The notes under the pieces were generated by a model. That model had not been told where the DNA came from, did not search any database, and worked only from the letters and a program-made list of their open reading frames with translations. A stretch of 64,000 nucleotides of DNA. It comes from CAVYWD01 sp963772225 (GTDB lineage Bacteria > Myxococcota > Myxococcia > Myxococcales > UBA5297). The translations under genes were made by a program, and so were the position numbers. Below, in pieces: positions 8,934-19,261 of the stretch. The stretch spans positions 1,860,001 to 1,924,000 of the forward strand of contig CAVYWD010000002.1 of NCBI GenBank assembly GCA_963772225.1. Reading direction: 5' to 3'. Positions within the stretch are counted from its first letter, which is position 1. Each line of letters opens with the position of its first letter.

Positions 8934-10765
8934 CCCTGCGGACCAAGATGCTGCTCTCGCAGCTCCCGGCCGCGCTCGCGCTCGTCCTCGTCGGATTCCT
9001 CGCGGTCAGCATCACCAATACCCTGGGTGAAGGCGCGCAGCTGATCCTCGCCGACAACTACCGCAGCGTCCTGGCGGCCGAGCGGATGAAGGACGCCCTC
9101 GAGCGGCTCAACAACTCCGCCCTCTTCGAGATCGCCGGCGACTCCGCCCAGGCCCAAGCGCTCATCCCGAAGAACCGCGCCCTCTTCGAGGCCGAGCTCA
9201 ACGTGGAGGCGAACAACATCACCGAGGCGGGCGAGACGGAGGCGGTCGCGCGCCTCAAGGGGGCCTGGGCGCGCTACAGCACGCTGCACGAGCGGCTCCT
9301 CGCGCGAAAGGAACCTACGGACTTGTCGAGCTACCTCGCCGAGGTGGAGCCCGCGTTCCAGGCCGTGAAGCGCTCCACCGACGAGATCCTCAACATCAAC
9401 CAGGACGCCATGCTCCTCAAGAGCGAGCGCGCCCGCCAGCTCGCCCGGAAGATGAGGCAGTGGACGACCCTCGCCGCGATGGCGGCCCTGGTGGCGGCGA
9501 TGGCGGCCTCGGTCTCGCTCACCAATCGCCTCTTGCGCCCGCTCGGCGCCCTGCGTCAGGCGGTGCAGCAGGTCGGGACCCACGACTTCACCGTGCGCGC
9601 TGCCGCCCAGGGCAGCGACGAGATCGCGGACCTCGGCCGGGCCTTCAACGAGATGAGCGAGCGGTTGGAGCAGTATCGCCGCAGCTCTCTGGGGGAGCTT
9701 CTGCAGGCGCAGCAGTCCTCCCAGGCCGCCATCGACAGCATCCCCGACCCGGTCGTGGTCTTCGACATCGACGGGACCGTCCTGACCTTCAATCAGGCGG
9801 CGGGCTCTTTGGGCATCCGCCTGGAGGCCGGCGTGACGGCGCTCGCCTCGGTGGAGGTCAGCCTGCGCGCGGGTATCGAGAAGGTCCGAGACCACGTGCT
9901 CTCCGGGCGCGGGGCCTTCGCGCCTCGCGGCTTCGAGGACGCCCTGCGCGTGCCCGGCCCCCAGGAGGACCGCTACCTGCTGCCGCGCGCGAGCCCGGTC
10001 TACGCCGAGTCGCGGGGCATCGCCGGCGCCACCGTGGTGCTCCAGGACGTCACGCGGCTGCGGCGCTTCGACGAGCTGAAGAACGACCTCGTGGCCACCG
10101 TGGCCCACGAGTTCCGCACTCCGCTCACCTCGCTGCGCATGGCCATTCACCTCTGCGTCGAGGAGGCCGCCGGCCCGCTCACCGAGAAGCAGGCGGACCT
10201 GCTCTACGCCGCGCGCCAGGACTGCGAGCGTCTGCAGACGGTCGTGGACGACCTGCTCGACCTGGCCCGGCTGCAGTCGGGGAAGGTGGAGATGCACTTT
10301 GGCCCGGCGGACGCCGAGGGCCTGGTCCGCGAGGCCGTGGAGAGTTACCGCGGCCCCATCCGCGACAAGCACCTGGAAATGGACGCGCAGGTCACTCCGT
10401 CGCTGCCGTCGGTCATGGTGGACTCCGAGCGGGTCCGCGCCGTCTTCTCCAACCTGCTGGCCAACGGCCTGCGCCACACGCCTGAGGGCGGGCGCATCAC
10501 CGTCGCCGCGGCTCCGCTGGACGGCGCGGTCCGCTTCTCGGTCGCCGACACGGGCGAGGGCGTGCCGCCGGAATACCAAGAGAGAATCTTCGAGCGATTC
10601 TTCCGAGTCCCCGGGCGAAAGGGCGGCGCCGCCGGGATGGGGCTCGCCATCTCCAAGGAAATCGTCGAAGCCCACGGCGGGCGCATCGGCGTCGAGAGCA
10701 CTCCCGGCGGCGGCGCCACGTTCTGGTTCACGCTGCCGACGTCGGCCTCGGCGAAGGCGGGCTGA
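8930..10765 (+). CDS. Membrane histidine kinase (HAMP-PAS-HisKA) of kdp locus
   Basis: The 611-residue sensor kinase starts by overlapping the KdpD-like gene. In order it has a first membrane span (residues about 8-28), a roughly 150-residue helical periplasmic domain, a second span, HAMP (RPLGALRQAV...), and PAS (IPDPVVVFDIDG). Next are HisKA with phospho-acceptor His393 in VAHEFRTPLTSL, and HATPase with N (LLANGLRHTPEGG), G1 (DTGEGVP) and G2 (GMGLAISKE) boxes. The layout resembles KinB-type kinases more than KdpD. Translational coupling to the KdpD sensor module argues that the two proteins act as a split KdpD. The nearest regulator is the NtrC-type gene on the opposite strand, about 470 bases away. 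Confidence 0.9.
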   Translation: MTLRTKMLLSQLPAALALVLVGFLAVSITNTLGEGAQLILADNYRSVLAAERMKDALERLNNSALFEIAGDSAQAQALIPKNRALFEAELNVEANNITEAGETEAVARLKGAWARYSTLHERLLARKEPTDLSSYLAEVEPAFQAVKRSTDEILNINQDAMLLKSERARQLARKMRQWTTLAAMAALVAAMAASVSLTNRLLRPLGALRQAVQQVGTHDFTVRAAAQGSDEIADLGRAFNEMSERLEQYRRSSLGELLQAQQSSQAAIDSIPDPVVVFDIDGTVLTFNQAAGSLGIRLEAGVTALASVEVSLRAGIEKVRDHVLSGRGAFAPRGFEDALRVPGPQEDRYLLPRASPVYAESRGIAGATVVLQDVTRLRRFDELKNDLVATVAHEFRTPLTSLRMAIHLCVEEAAGPLTEKQADLLYAARQDCERLQTVVDDLLDLARLQSGKVEMHFGPADAEGLVREAVESYRGPIRDKHLEMDAQVTPSLPSVMVDSERVRAVFSNLLANGLRHTPEGGRITVAAAPLDGAVRFSVADTGEGVPPEYQERIFERFFRVPGRKGGAAGMGLAISKEIVEAHGGRIGVESTPGGGATFWFTLPTSASAKAG

Positions 10766-10766
10766 A

Positions 10767-10817
10767 GGCGGGCACGTCTCGGCGGTGAGCGCTCGCTCAC
10801 CGCGCCCGGTGCCCGCC
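10767..10817 (+). terminator. Large nested stem-loop after kdp kinase gene
   Basis: GGCGGGCAC (10767-10775) pairs with GTGCCCGCC (10809-10817). Between them GCGGTGAGCG (10782-10791) pairs perfectly with CGCTCACCGC (10794-10803). The structure begins two bases after the stop codon. It lacks a U tract, so it may be a 3' mRNA stabiliser and not an intrinsic terminator. Confidence 0.6.
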
Positions 10818-10828
10818 CCAGCAAGCTT

Positions 10829-10981
10829 TCAGGGCTTGATAATCCAAGGCCTCGGCTCAACGGTCCACGTCGCCTCGCCGCTCTGGCCAAGAACTTTCGC
10901 CGGCGAGCGCGGACTGCACTTGAATGACGCGCTATAGGCGTCCAACGCTCCGACTCGGGCGTCGATCTTATCCTGACAATC
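10829..10981 (-). pseudogene. Possible 3' remnant of a secreted protein gene
   Basis: The last 50 codons of a reverse ORF read like real protein (DCQDKIDARVGALDAYSASF ... ATWTVEPRPWIIKP, stop at 10829-10831). They have two Cys and a less GC-biased codon use than the neighbours. Upstream the frame degenerates into Arg/Pro-rich noise with no signal peptide or start. I read it as the tail of a decayed gene. A short unrelated peptide gene cannot be excluded. Confidence 0.3.
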
Positions 10982-11112
10982 GGAAATTGGCCTAGGCGAG
11001 AATGCCAGCGTCAAGGAAAGGATGGGTTGCGTTCTTCCCGAGCGTCTGAACCGCGCTTGGCGTTGAGGGTACACCAGTCTCGACGCGCGACAGAAGCCGA
11101 CTGCGAGCGACA

Positions 11113-11208
11113 AAGGGGAAAGAGCTGGGCAAGCCGATGCTCCCCTGGGGCGAGGGCACCGCGCTGCGCCACAGCCTCGAGCGGGCCCGCGGCGAGCTCT
11201 TTGCCTGA
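11113..11208 (+). pseudogene. Possible C-terminal gene remnant
   Basis: This frame gives KGKELGKPMLPWGEGTALRH followed by SLERARGELFA and a TGA at 11206. The composition is protein-like, but there is no start or upstream continuation. With the reverse-strand remnant at 10829 it suggests that the 465-base gap between the kdp kinase and the regulator is a graveyard of older genes. Confidence 0.25.
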
Positions 11209-11230
11209 GCGCCCGAAGGCCCGCGCCCGA

Positions 11231-12620
<1,390 letters not shown>

Positions 12621-12834
12621 GATGACTCTCCTCGAAGCCGAGATTGCACGAGGCGGGCCGGGTCGCGTCCTCCAATATCAGCGGCGTCGCGGCGCTGGGC
12701 GAGCCTTGCATTTTGCCATGAGCGAGCAACAGACTCGTGCAGGCCGCAAGGCGCCGGGCGACGGCCGTCGAGTCGCAGAGCGGGCTCGAGGAGGACGTGG
12801 CGAGGCGACGAGGGTCGGTCGCCCGCCAGCTCCG

Positions 12835-13356
12835 TCAGGGGTTCGAAGGCGCCTGGGCCTCGGCGCCCGGGCTCGCCCCCAGGGCCTTGATGACGTCCGC
12901 CTCCAGCTTCTCGGGCGACGTGGTCGGAGCGTAGCGGTCGACGACCCGGCCCTGGCGGTCGACCAGGAACTTGGTGAAGTTCCACTTGATGCCCTTGCCC
13001 AGCACGCCGGGCGCGGCATCCTTGAGGAACTTGAAGACCGGGTGCGCCCCGTCGCCGTTCACCTCGATCTTCTTGAAGAGCGGAAACGTCACCCCGAAGT
13101 TGAGCTGGCAGAAGCTCGCGATCTCCGCGTCGCTGCCGGGCTCCTGGTGCCCGAACTGGTCGCACGGGAACCCGAGCACCTCCAGGCCCTGGGCGCGGTG
13201 GCGCTCATAGAGCGCTTGGAGGCCCTTGTATTGCGGAGTGAACCCGCATTGGCTCGCGGTGTTGACCACGAGGAGCACCTTCCCTCGAAAGTCGGCGAGC
13301 CGACGCTCGCTCCCGTCGTTGAGCGTCGCGCTGAAATCGAAGAAATCCTGCGCCAT
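12835..13356 (-). CDS. Glutathione peroxidase family thiol peroxidase
   Basis: The 173-residue protein has the GPx signature with peroxidatic Cys in NTASQCGFTPQY. It also has the second family block LGFPCDQFGHQEPG, containing the usual resolving Cys, and the catalytic Trp/Asn block KWNFTKFLVD. It reduces hydroperoxides in the cytoplasm. Many bacterial members use thioredoxin and not glutathione. There is no selenocysteine, as a normal TGC encodes the active site. The start ATG at 13356 follows GAGGAGGC. A short Ala/Pro tail extends the C-terminus. It is transcribed in the same direction as the regulator 214 bases downstream, probably independently. Confidence 0.93.
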   Translation of the reverse strand: MAQDFFDFSATLNDGSERRLADFRGKVLLVVNTASQCGFTPQYKGLQALYERHRAQGLEVLGFPCDQFGHQEPGSDAEIASFCQLNFGVTFPLFKKIEVNGDGAHPVFKFLKDAAPGVLGKGIKWNFTKFLVDRQGRVVDRYAPTTSPEKLEADVIKALGASPGAEAQAPSNP

Positions 13357-14006
13357 CGATGCCTCCTCACAAGCGCCCGAACGCGCGCTGAGCTCTGACG
13401 CCCGTGTATGGCCTGGAACTAACGCCCCGCGTCTGCGCGCGCCACGCCTGCGAGCGCCGGGCGGGCGGTCGCTCCTTTGCGCCCATCCAGGCCAATCCGC
13501 ATCGGGGTGGTCAAGAGGCGGGAGCAGTCGTCGATGCGCCGAGCCAGAATGCGGCCGGCTCCCGCAGTCAGTCGAGCGCTCATGGGTCAAGCGCACCGGA
13601 ACGCCGACCGCTTCCTCCGCGTTCCTGCGCCTCGTCACCGCCTCCTATCGGCGCCGGCGTTTCATCTCCGCACCAGCCCCCCGGACCGTCGACAGGTGCA
13701 GCCGAGCCAAGGCGAACGCCTCAGCGTGCCGGCCCGCGCTCCGAGGCAGCACACTCGACAAGCGTGAAGGGCCGAGGGCTCCCAGCAGAACCACCCGTGC
13801 CCCGTGCCCCGTGCCCCGTGCCCCGTGGCCGCCGTCCCCGTCCCCCTACCCGTCCCCGCGAACGAACCCGACCCCGAACCCGAACCCGGCTTCCCCTCCC
13901 TCGCTCCCGAGCGCCCAATCTTCACAACCGTCCCTGCCCCCCGGAAGCCTTCTGAAGCGCTCCGGCCTCCTGCCCTCGATCTCCGGCCTCAACCTCGCTG
14001 GGGCCG
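13357..14006. other. Gene-poor interval with one dispersed repeat
   Basis: None of the open frames in these 650 bases gives a credible protein. All are Arg/Pro/Ser-rich products of GC skew. The only structured part is the tandem-plus-core repeat at 13794-13890. The interval lies between the start of the peroxidase gene and the end of the giant surface-protein gene. Confidence 0.5.
13794..13890 (+). repeat. Dispersed repeat, copy A
   Basis: Short tandem CCCGTGC units give way to CGTCCCC units, then to a conserved core of about 40 bases beginning CGTCCCCGCGAACGAACCCG and ending in CCCGGC. The same order and nearly the same core occur at 30015-30146 (reverse) and 30268-30355 (forward). The tandem part varies in number and the core is nearly invariant. 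Confidence 0.85.
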
Positions 14007-17000
14007 TCACAACCGCCTCCGGGCGCATCGTCGTCGCGCCACAGCCCCCAGGAGTGCCGCGGCCGCCAGCGCGGCCGGCAGCTCCGCGCCCGCTCCCGCG
14101 CTGCACCCGCAGCCCCCCACCATGGCCACCCCCGCGCAGACTCCTGCCTTGCAGAGCCCCGACGCGCACTGGCTGCTCACTGTGCACGAACTGTCCTCCG
14201 GCCGCGGCGGCCGGCAGACGCCCTGGAGACAGAAGGCACCGCCGGTGCAGTCGGCGTCGCTCGCGCACGCCCCGAGGCAGTCTGCGCTCGAGAGGAGCGT
14301 GTAGGCCGCCGTCGACTGCGCCGCGTCGCAGACCCGGCAGTCGCTCGTGGGGTCTGCAGCGCCCTGAGCGACGCAGGCCCCGCCGATGAGGCAGCCTTCC
14401 GCCACGGTGTGCCGGCACTGGCCGCTCCCGTCGCAGGCGTCCGAGGTGCACGCGAGGCCGTCCGACGCACACGCGATGCCGCTCGCCCGCGGGCTCCACG
14501 CCTGGGCGCTCACCGACGCGTCGCACACCGCGCACGGGTTCTCCGGGTTCGCGGCCCCGCCGCCATAGACGACGCCGCCGATGGTGCACGGGCTCGCGTA
14601 CGGGTGCGTGCAGGCGCCCGCGCCGTCGCAGACGTCCAGCGTGTTCGCCGCGCCGTCGTCCGCGCAGGCGGCCCCCTTGGGCTTGGGGCTGAAGCCGGTC
14701 GCCTGAAGCGACGGGTTGCACTCAGAGCACTCGCTCGCCGGGTCCGTCGCCCCTTTGCCGAGGCAGGCGCCGTCGATGAGGCAGCCCTCGAAGACCGAAT
14801 GCTGGCACGCTCCGCTCCCGTCGCAAGCGTCGAGGGTGCACGCGAGCCCGTCGGCGGCGCACGGGTAGCCCGAGACGCGGCTCGTCCACGCCGCGGCCGA
14901 GCTTGCTGGGTCGCACGCCTGGCACGCGTTGTCGGGGTTCGCGCTCCCGGCCTGGACCACGACTCCGCCGATGGTGCACGCGCCCTTCGGCGAATGCGTG
15001 CACGCCGAGGCCCCATCGCAGACGTCGAGCGTCGCGGGGTCGCCGTCGTCGGCGCAGGCCTCGCCCTTCGCCCGCGGGCTGTAGGCGCCGGTCGAGACCG
15101 CCGGGTCGCAGGCGCGGCAATCGTTCGACGGGTCCAGGTCGCCCGCGCTCTCGCACGCGCCCGCGATAAGGCAGCCCGCGAACAGCGCGTGCTGGCAGGC
15201 CCCGGCGCCATCGCAGGCGTCGCGGGTGCAGGCGAGGCCGTCGTCCGCGCACGGAAAGCCCTGGACGCGGTTCGACCAGCCGCTCGTCGAGCTCGCCGGG
15301 TCGCAGGCCTGGCAGGCGTCGTCGGGGTTTGCCGCGCCCGCGGCGACGGCCTGCCCGCCGATGGTGCACTGCCCCTGCGGCCCGTGCGTGCAGGCGCCGA
15401 GGCCGTCGCAGACGTCGAGCGTCGCCGGGTTGCCGTCGTCGGCGCAGCCTTCGCCCTTCGCCCTCGGCGAGTATCGGCTCGAGACGATCGCCGGGTTGCA
15501 GGCCCGGCAGTCGTCGGACGGGTCGAGCGCCGCCGAGGCGACGCACTGGCCGCCGATGAGGCACCCACCCGTGAGCTCGTGGCTGCAGGTCCCCGCGCCG
15601 TCGCAGGCGTCGCGGGTGCAGTCGAGCCCGTCGGAGGTGCACGCGTATCCCGCGGGCCGGACGGTCCATTGGAAGGCGCCGGCCGCGGGGTCGCAGACCT
15701 GGCACGGGTTGTCCGGGTTCGCGGCCCCGCTCGCGTACGACGCCCCGCCGATGGAGCAGTGGTTCTTGGCCGGGTGGACGCAGGCGCCCGCGCCGTCGCA
15801 GTAGTCGTCGGTGTTGGCGGAGCCGTCGTCGGCGCAGGGGTAACCCAACGGGCGGCTCGACCAGGCCGACGGCGAGGTGGCTGCCAAACAGACTTGGCAG
15901 TCGTTCGCAGGGTTCGCCGCGCCATCCGCGACGATGGCTGCCAGAACTTGGCAGGAGGGATTCACCGCCTGCGCGAGCGGCCCCGAGGCGCTGGAGCGCA
16001 GGTGGGCGTCGCCCGCGTACTGGGCGGTGAACGCGTGCGAGCCGGCCGCGAGCGCGCCGGTGGTGAACTGCGCCTTTCCGGCGGTGAGCGCCGCCGTGCC
16101 CAGGGAGATGGCTCCGTCGAAGAACTCGACCGCGCCGGTCGGGTCGGCCACCCCCGGCTTCACCGCCGACACCGCCGCGGTCAGCGCCACGGACTCGCCC
16201 GCCAAGCAGGGGTTGCGGCTCGACGCGAGGGAAGTGGCGCTGGCGGCTTTGTCGACCTCGGCCGAGGCGGCGGCCGAGCCGCTTTCGTGGTTCGCGTCAC
16301 CCTCGTAGGTCGCGCTGAGCGCGTGGACCCCGACCTCCAACGTCGAGACCGCGAGCGACGCGCTCCCGTTGGCCAGGGCCGAGGTGCCCAGCGCCGCGCT
16401 CCCGTCGAAGAAAGTGACCGCGCCGGTTTCGCTCGAACCGACTGCCGCGGTCAGGACCACGGTCTGCCCGTACACGGACGGGCTCGGCGACGCCGCGAGG
16501 GTCGCGCCGGCCGGCGCCTTGCTCACCGCCTGGGTCAAGGGGGCGCTGGCGGACGGAGCGAAGTGGGGGTCGCCGCGGTAGCTCGCGCTGATGACGTGGT
16601 CGCCGGCGGCCAGCGCCGCGGTGGTGAAGGAGGCCGCGCCCGAGGCGACGGCGGCCGTGCCCAGCAGCGCCGCGCCGTCGAAGAAGTCGACCGCCCCGGT
16701 AGCGCCCGTCGGCGCGACCGACGCGGTGAGCTGGACCGCCTGGCCCCAGACCGACGGGCTCGCCGACGTGGAGAGCTGAACCGCGGTCGCCGCTCGGCCG
16801 ATCCGGAAGTCCAAAGCGTCGCTCGTCGAGCCCTCGAAGGCCACGTCCCCCGAGTACACCGCCGTCAGCGCGTGGGAGCCCACCTCCAGCGACGAGACGG
16901 TCAGCGCGGCCTGGCCGCCCACGAGCGCGGCGGACCCCAGGGAGGTTTTGCCGTCGAAGAGCTCCACCCGGCCGGTGGGCGTTCCGCCCCCCGGGGCGGC

Positions 17001-18395
17001 AGCCGACGCGGCCGCCGTGAGGACCGCGGCCTGCCCATAGCTGGCCGGATTGACCGAGGGGGTCAACGCCATGACGGTAGAGTCCTTCTCCACCGTCTGT
17101 GAAACTGTCGCGGTCGCGCCGCTCACCGCGCCGTCGCCCGAGTAGACGGCTTCCACCGAATGGTCCCCGACCGCGAGCGAGGCCGCCACCGGGCTCGTCG
17201 CCGCGCTCGAGGCCACCGCCGCCGGGCCGCCCAGGTCGGCGCCATCGACCCGGAACTGCACCGTCCCGGTCGCCGAGCTCGGCGTCAGCTCCACCGTGAA
17301 GCTCACCGGCTGGCCACTCACCGACGGGTTGACCGACGAGATGAGCGCGGCGCTGGCGCGGCCCACCACGTCCAGCTCCTTCACCGCAGAGAGCACCGGC
17401 GTCGGGTCGTCCGGCATGCCGCCGTACTCGACCACGTAACCGTGAACGGTGAGGTTGTCGTACGGGTAATCGTTCCAGGTGCCGTCGGTGAAGAACTCGC
17501 CGAAAGCCTCCGTCCCGGGCGCCGCGCAGCCGGGGTTCAAGGAGAAGTCATTGGGTTCGCCGCTCCGCCAGTTGGCGTAGCGCCCGGCCACGGCCGCCCC
17601 GCCGGACCCCGGGCACCTCGCCACCTGGCTGAAGAAAGGGGTGCCGGCCTCGGGCCCGGTCACCCAATACCAGGTCCGCGGCACGCCATAGTCGCCCGCG
17701 AGGTTCGAGGGGCTCGAAGGCGTCTGCGTGGCCATGGCGCCCAGCCACGCCTCCTCGCTCAGAAAACCGCGGATGAAATCGTTCTCCTCGGCGCTGGTCA
17801 CCGTCGCCAGGTATCCGCGGAGCCCGAAATACGAGCGAGCGGACGCCGCGGCCATGGCGGTTCCCCAGTCGGTACCGTGCGCGACGACGTACTCGTAGTA
17901 ATGCCCCGTCGCCGGAGAATAGAGGTTCGACACCAGGGAGAACCGGATGCTCCGCGCGCCCACCGCGGGCGAGGCGCCGGCGCCGTTGGTGTACGTCACG
18001 GAGCGCAGGACGGCCGCGTAGGTCGCCGGGCTGGCGGTGCCGGCGAGCGTCAAGACCCCGGAGGTGGCGCTGTAGCTTCCGGTGACGCCCCCCGAAGGCG
18101 TGAAGCCAAGGGCGTCTTGATTGGCGGCGAAGCCCGCGCCGATGGCCACTTGCGCGCCGTCGATCGGGTCGTCGCCGGTGAGGGTCAGAGCCGAATCGAC
18201 GGGGACCGGCTCGCTCTGGGCCGCGAAGCGGGTGGCCCCCGGCGAGGTCGCAAGGACGGTGGCCGCGGCGGTGAGAGCGGTGAGTGCCTGCTCAGTCTTC
18301 TCCGGCGCCGGCGCGCCCTCGGCCTCGCGCTGACCGGATTCCCAGCACCCCGCCCCCGCCAAGGCGATGAAGGCGGCGGCGCGCAGCGATTTCAT
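14007..18395 (-). CDS. Giant MYXO-CTERM surface protein: lectin, Ig-like, Cys-rich repeats
   Basis: This is a 1462-residue exported protein. The ATG at 18395 follows GGTAGGAGAATCC and opens a lipoprotein-like signal (ALAGAGC). Next come a beta-sandwich region and a C-type lectin-like domain (GYLATVTSAEEN ... WVTGPEAG ... WRSGEPND ... GTWNDYP). Five bacterial Ig-like repeats follow, each opening S-x-NP/SP-S-x-x-G-Q, then eight cysteine-rich modules. The modules alternate DACDG-x-GxCxH and DVCDG-x-xxCTH forms with GC-rich linkers. The C-terminus has a Cys-rich GGCGCSAG, a hydrophobic span and RRRCARRRL, matching the MYXO-CTERM sorting signal. It is likely a cell-surface adhesin or carbohydrate-binding protein. 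The specific ligand is unknown. Confidence 0.88.
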   Translation of the reverse strand: MKSLRAAAFIALAGAGCWESGQREAEGAPAPEKTEQALTALTAAATVLATSPGATRFAAQSEPVPVDSALTLTGDDPIDGAQVAIGAGFAANQDALGFTPSGGVTGSYSATSGVLTLAGTASPATYAAVLRSVTYTNGAGASPAVGARSIRFSLVSNLYSPATGHYYEYVVAHGTDWGTAMAAASARSYFGLRGYLATVTSAEENDFIRGFLSEEAWLGAMATQTPSSPSNLAGDYGVPRTWYWVTGPEAGTPFFSQVARCPGSGGAAVAGRYANWRSGEPNDFSLNPGCAAPGTEAFGEFFTDGTWNDYPYDNLTVHGYVVEYGGMPDDPTPVLSAVKELDVVGRASAALISSVNPSVSGQPVSFTVELTPSSATGTVQFRVDGADLGGPAAVASSAATSPVAASLAVGDHSVEAVYSGDGAVSGATATVSQTVEKDSTVMALTPSVNPASYGQAAVLTAAASAAAPGGGTPTGRVELFDGKTSLGSAALVGGQAALTVSSLEVGSHALTAVYSGDVAFEGSTSDALDFRIGRAATAVQLSTSASPSVWGQAVQLTASVAPTGATGAVDFFDGAALLGTAAVASGAASFTTAALAAGDHVISASYRGDPHFAPSASAPLTQAVSKAPAGATLAASPSPSVYGQTVVLTAAVGSSETGAVTFFDGSAALGTSALANGSASLAVSTLEVGVHALSATYEGDANHESGSAAASAEVDKAASATSLASSRNPCLAGESVALTAAVSAVKPGVADPTGAVEFFDGAISLGTAALTAGKAQFTTGALAAGSHAFTAQYAGDAHLRSSASGPLAQAVNPSCQVLAAIVADGAANPANDCQVCLAATSPSAWSSRPLGYPCADDGSANTDDYCDGAGACVHPAKNHCSIGGASYASGAANPDNPCQVCDPAAGAFQWTVRPAGYACTSDGLDCTRDACDGAGTCSHELTGGCLIGGQCVASAALDPSDDCRACNPAIVSSRYSPRAKGEGCADDGNPATLDVCDGLGACTHGPQGQCTIGGQAVAAGAANPDDACQACDPASSTSGWSNRVQGFPCADDGLACTRDACDGAGACQHALFAGCLIAGACESAGDLDPSNDCRACDPAVSTGAYSPRAKGEACADDGDPATLDVCDGASACTHSPKGACTIGGVVVQAGSANPDNACQACDPASSAAAWTSRVSGYPCAADGLACTLDACDGSGACQHSVFEGCLIDGACLGKGATDPASECSECNPSLQATGFSPKPKGAACADDGAANTLDVCDGAGACTHPYASPCTIGGVVYGGGAANPENPCAVCDASVSAQAWSPRASGIACASDGLACTSDACDGSGQCRHTVAEGCLIGGACVAQGAADPTSDCRVCDAAQSTAAYTLLSSADCLGACASDADCTGGAFCLQGVCRPPRPEDSSCTVSSQCASGLCKAGVCAGVAMVGGCGCSAGAGAELPAALAAAALLGAVARRRCARRRL

Positions 18396-18584
18396 GGATT
18401 CTCCTACCGGCAGGGGTGTCTTGCGGGCTTCGCGCCGAATAGGAGAGCGCCCTCGAATCTTTCGAAAGGTGCGCCTCGGCATTTCTCACGGCGGGCTCGG
18501 ATTGCGTCGACTATCGCACACTCGAGGTGTTTGCCTCAAGGCGCGCGCCGCGTCTTTCGCGAGCAGCGATCCCCATGAGCGCCG

Positions 18585-18628
18585 AAACCCCCGGCTTCGC
18601 GCTCGCAAGGAGGCGAAGTCGAGGGTTT
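18585..18628 (-). terminator. Inverted repeat upstream of giant surface-protein gene
   Basis: AAACCC and GGCTTCGC (18585-18600) pair with GCGAAGTC and GGGTTT (18613-18628) around a 12-base loop. It lies about 60 bases beyond the stop of the Gly-rich gene, in the 295-base gap before the giant gene. It may end transcription of the former. There is only a short T run. Confidence 0.35.
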
Positions 18629-18690
18629 CAGTGCGCCCGACGAGGTGAACCGTGCGAGAAATACCTCGAAGGTAGGACGGCGGTTTTCTT

Positions 18691-18975
18691 TCAATAACCT
18701 CCGTCCGCCGCGGCGCCGATAGAGCCCGTTCCGCCGGTGCCCGCGCCGGCACCCGCGCCATAGCCGCTCGTCGTCCCGCTCGACGAGCCCGTGCCGGGCG
18801 TCGTGCTGGAGCCGGTTCCCGCTCCGCCGTAGCTGCCGAGCCCACCCGCATCGGCCGCCATGCCTGCGCCGGACCCGCCGGCGCCGCCGGCGCCCGCGCC
18901 GAATCCGGCGTCCTGGGCCCAGGCCGCGAAGGCCAGAAGGCCGGCGAACAGGAGCGCTCCGAGTCGTCCCATCAT
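18691..18975 (-). CDS. Small Gly/Ala-rich secreted protein
   Basis: The 94-residue product starts MMGRLGALLFAGLLAFAAWA, a clear signal peptide with an Ala-x-Ala-like cleavage zone. About 70 residues follow that are almost entirely Gly, Ala, Ser and Thr, without charge or Cys. A strong GGAGGAGG lies just before the tandem ATGs. Such glycine-rich products occur as extracellular or envelope structural proteins, but no family is recognisable. It is transcribed with the giant surface protein 295 bases downstream, so they may be co-regulated. Confidence 0.6.
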   Translation of the reverse strand: MMGRLGALLFAGLLAFAAWAQDAGFGAGAGGAGGSGAGMAADAGGLGSYGGAGTGSSTTPGTGSSSGTTSGYGAGAGAGTGGTGSIGAAADGGY

Positions 18976-19261
18976 GTTTCCTCCTCCGGGGCCGCGCTCG
19001 GCCCCACCTGCCGTGTGGCGCTTCTCCGTGGTGCCGCGGCGCGATGCAGCCCAATGCGCGGGCGCGGCGCGAGGCGCGAGGCGAGACGATTTCTCGCGTT
19101 GGAAAGGTTCCCGCGCCGCGGCAGAAGGTGGAGGCCACCTCCCGGCGGCGCGAGACCCCAGCCGGAGGGACCCCATCGCGCAGGCCCCCACACGAGGGGC
19201 TCGCGGTCAGCGCGGCGCTTCGAAGCAGCAGGCAGGAAAGGCCGAGCGCTCTACACGGGCA

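Noticed and set aside
13404..13955. Forward open frames in the gap beside the giant surface-protein gene
   Set aside because: Pro/Arg/Ser-rich with no motifs and overlapping frames of equal length; typical GC-driven noise.
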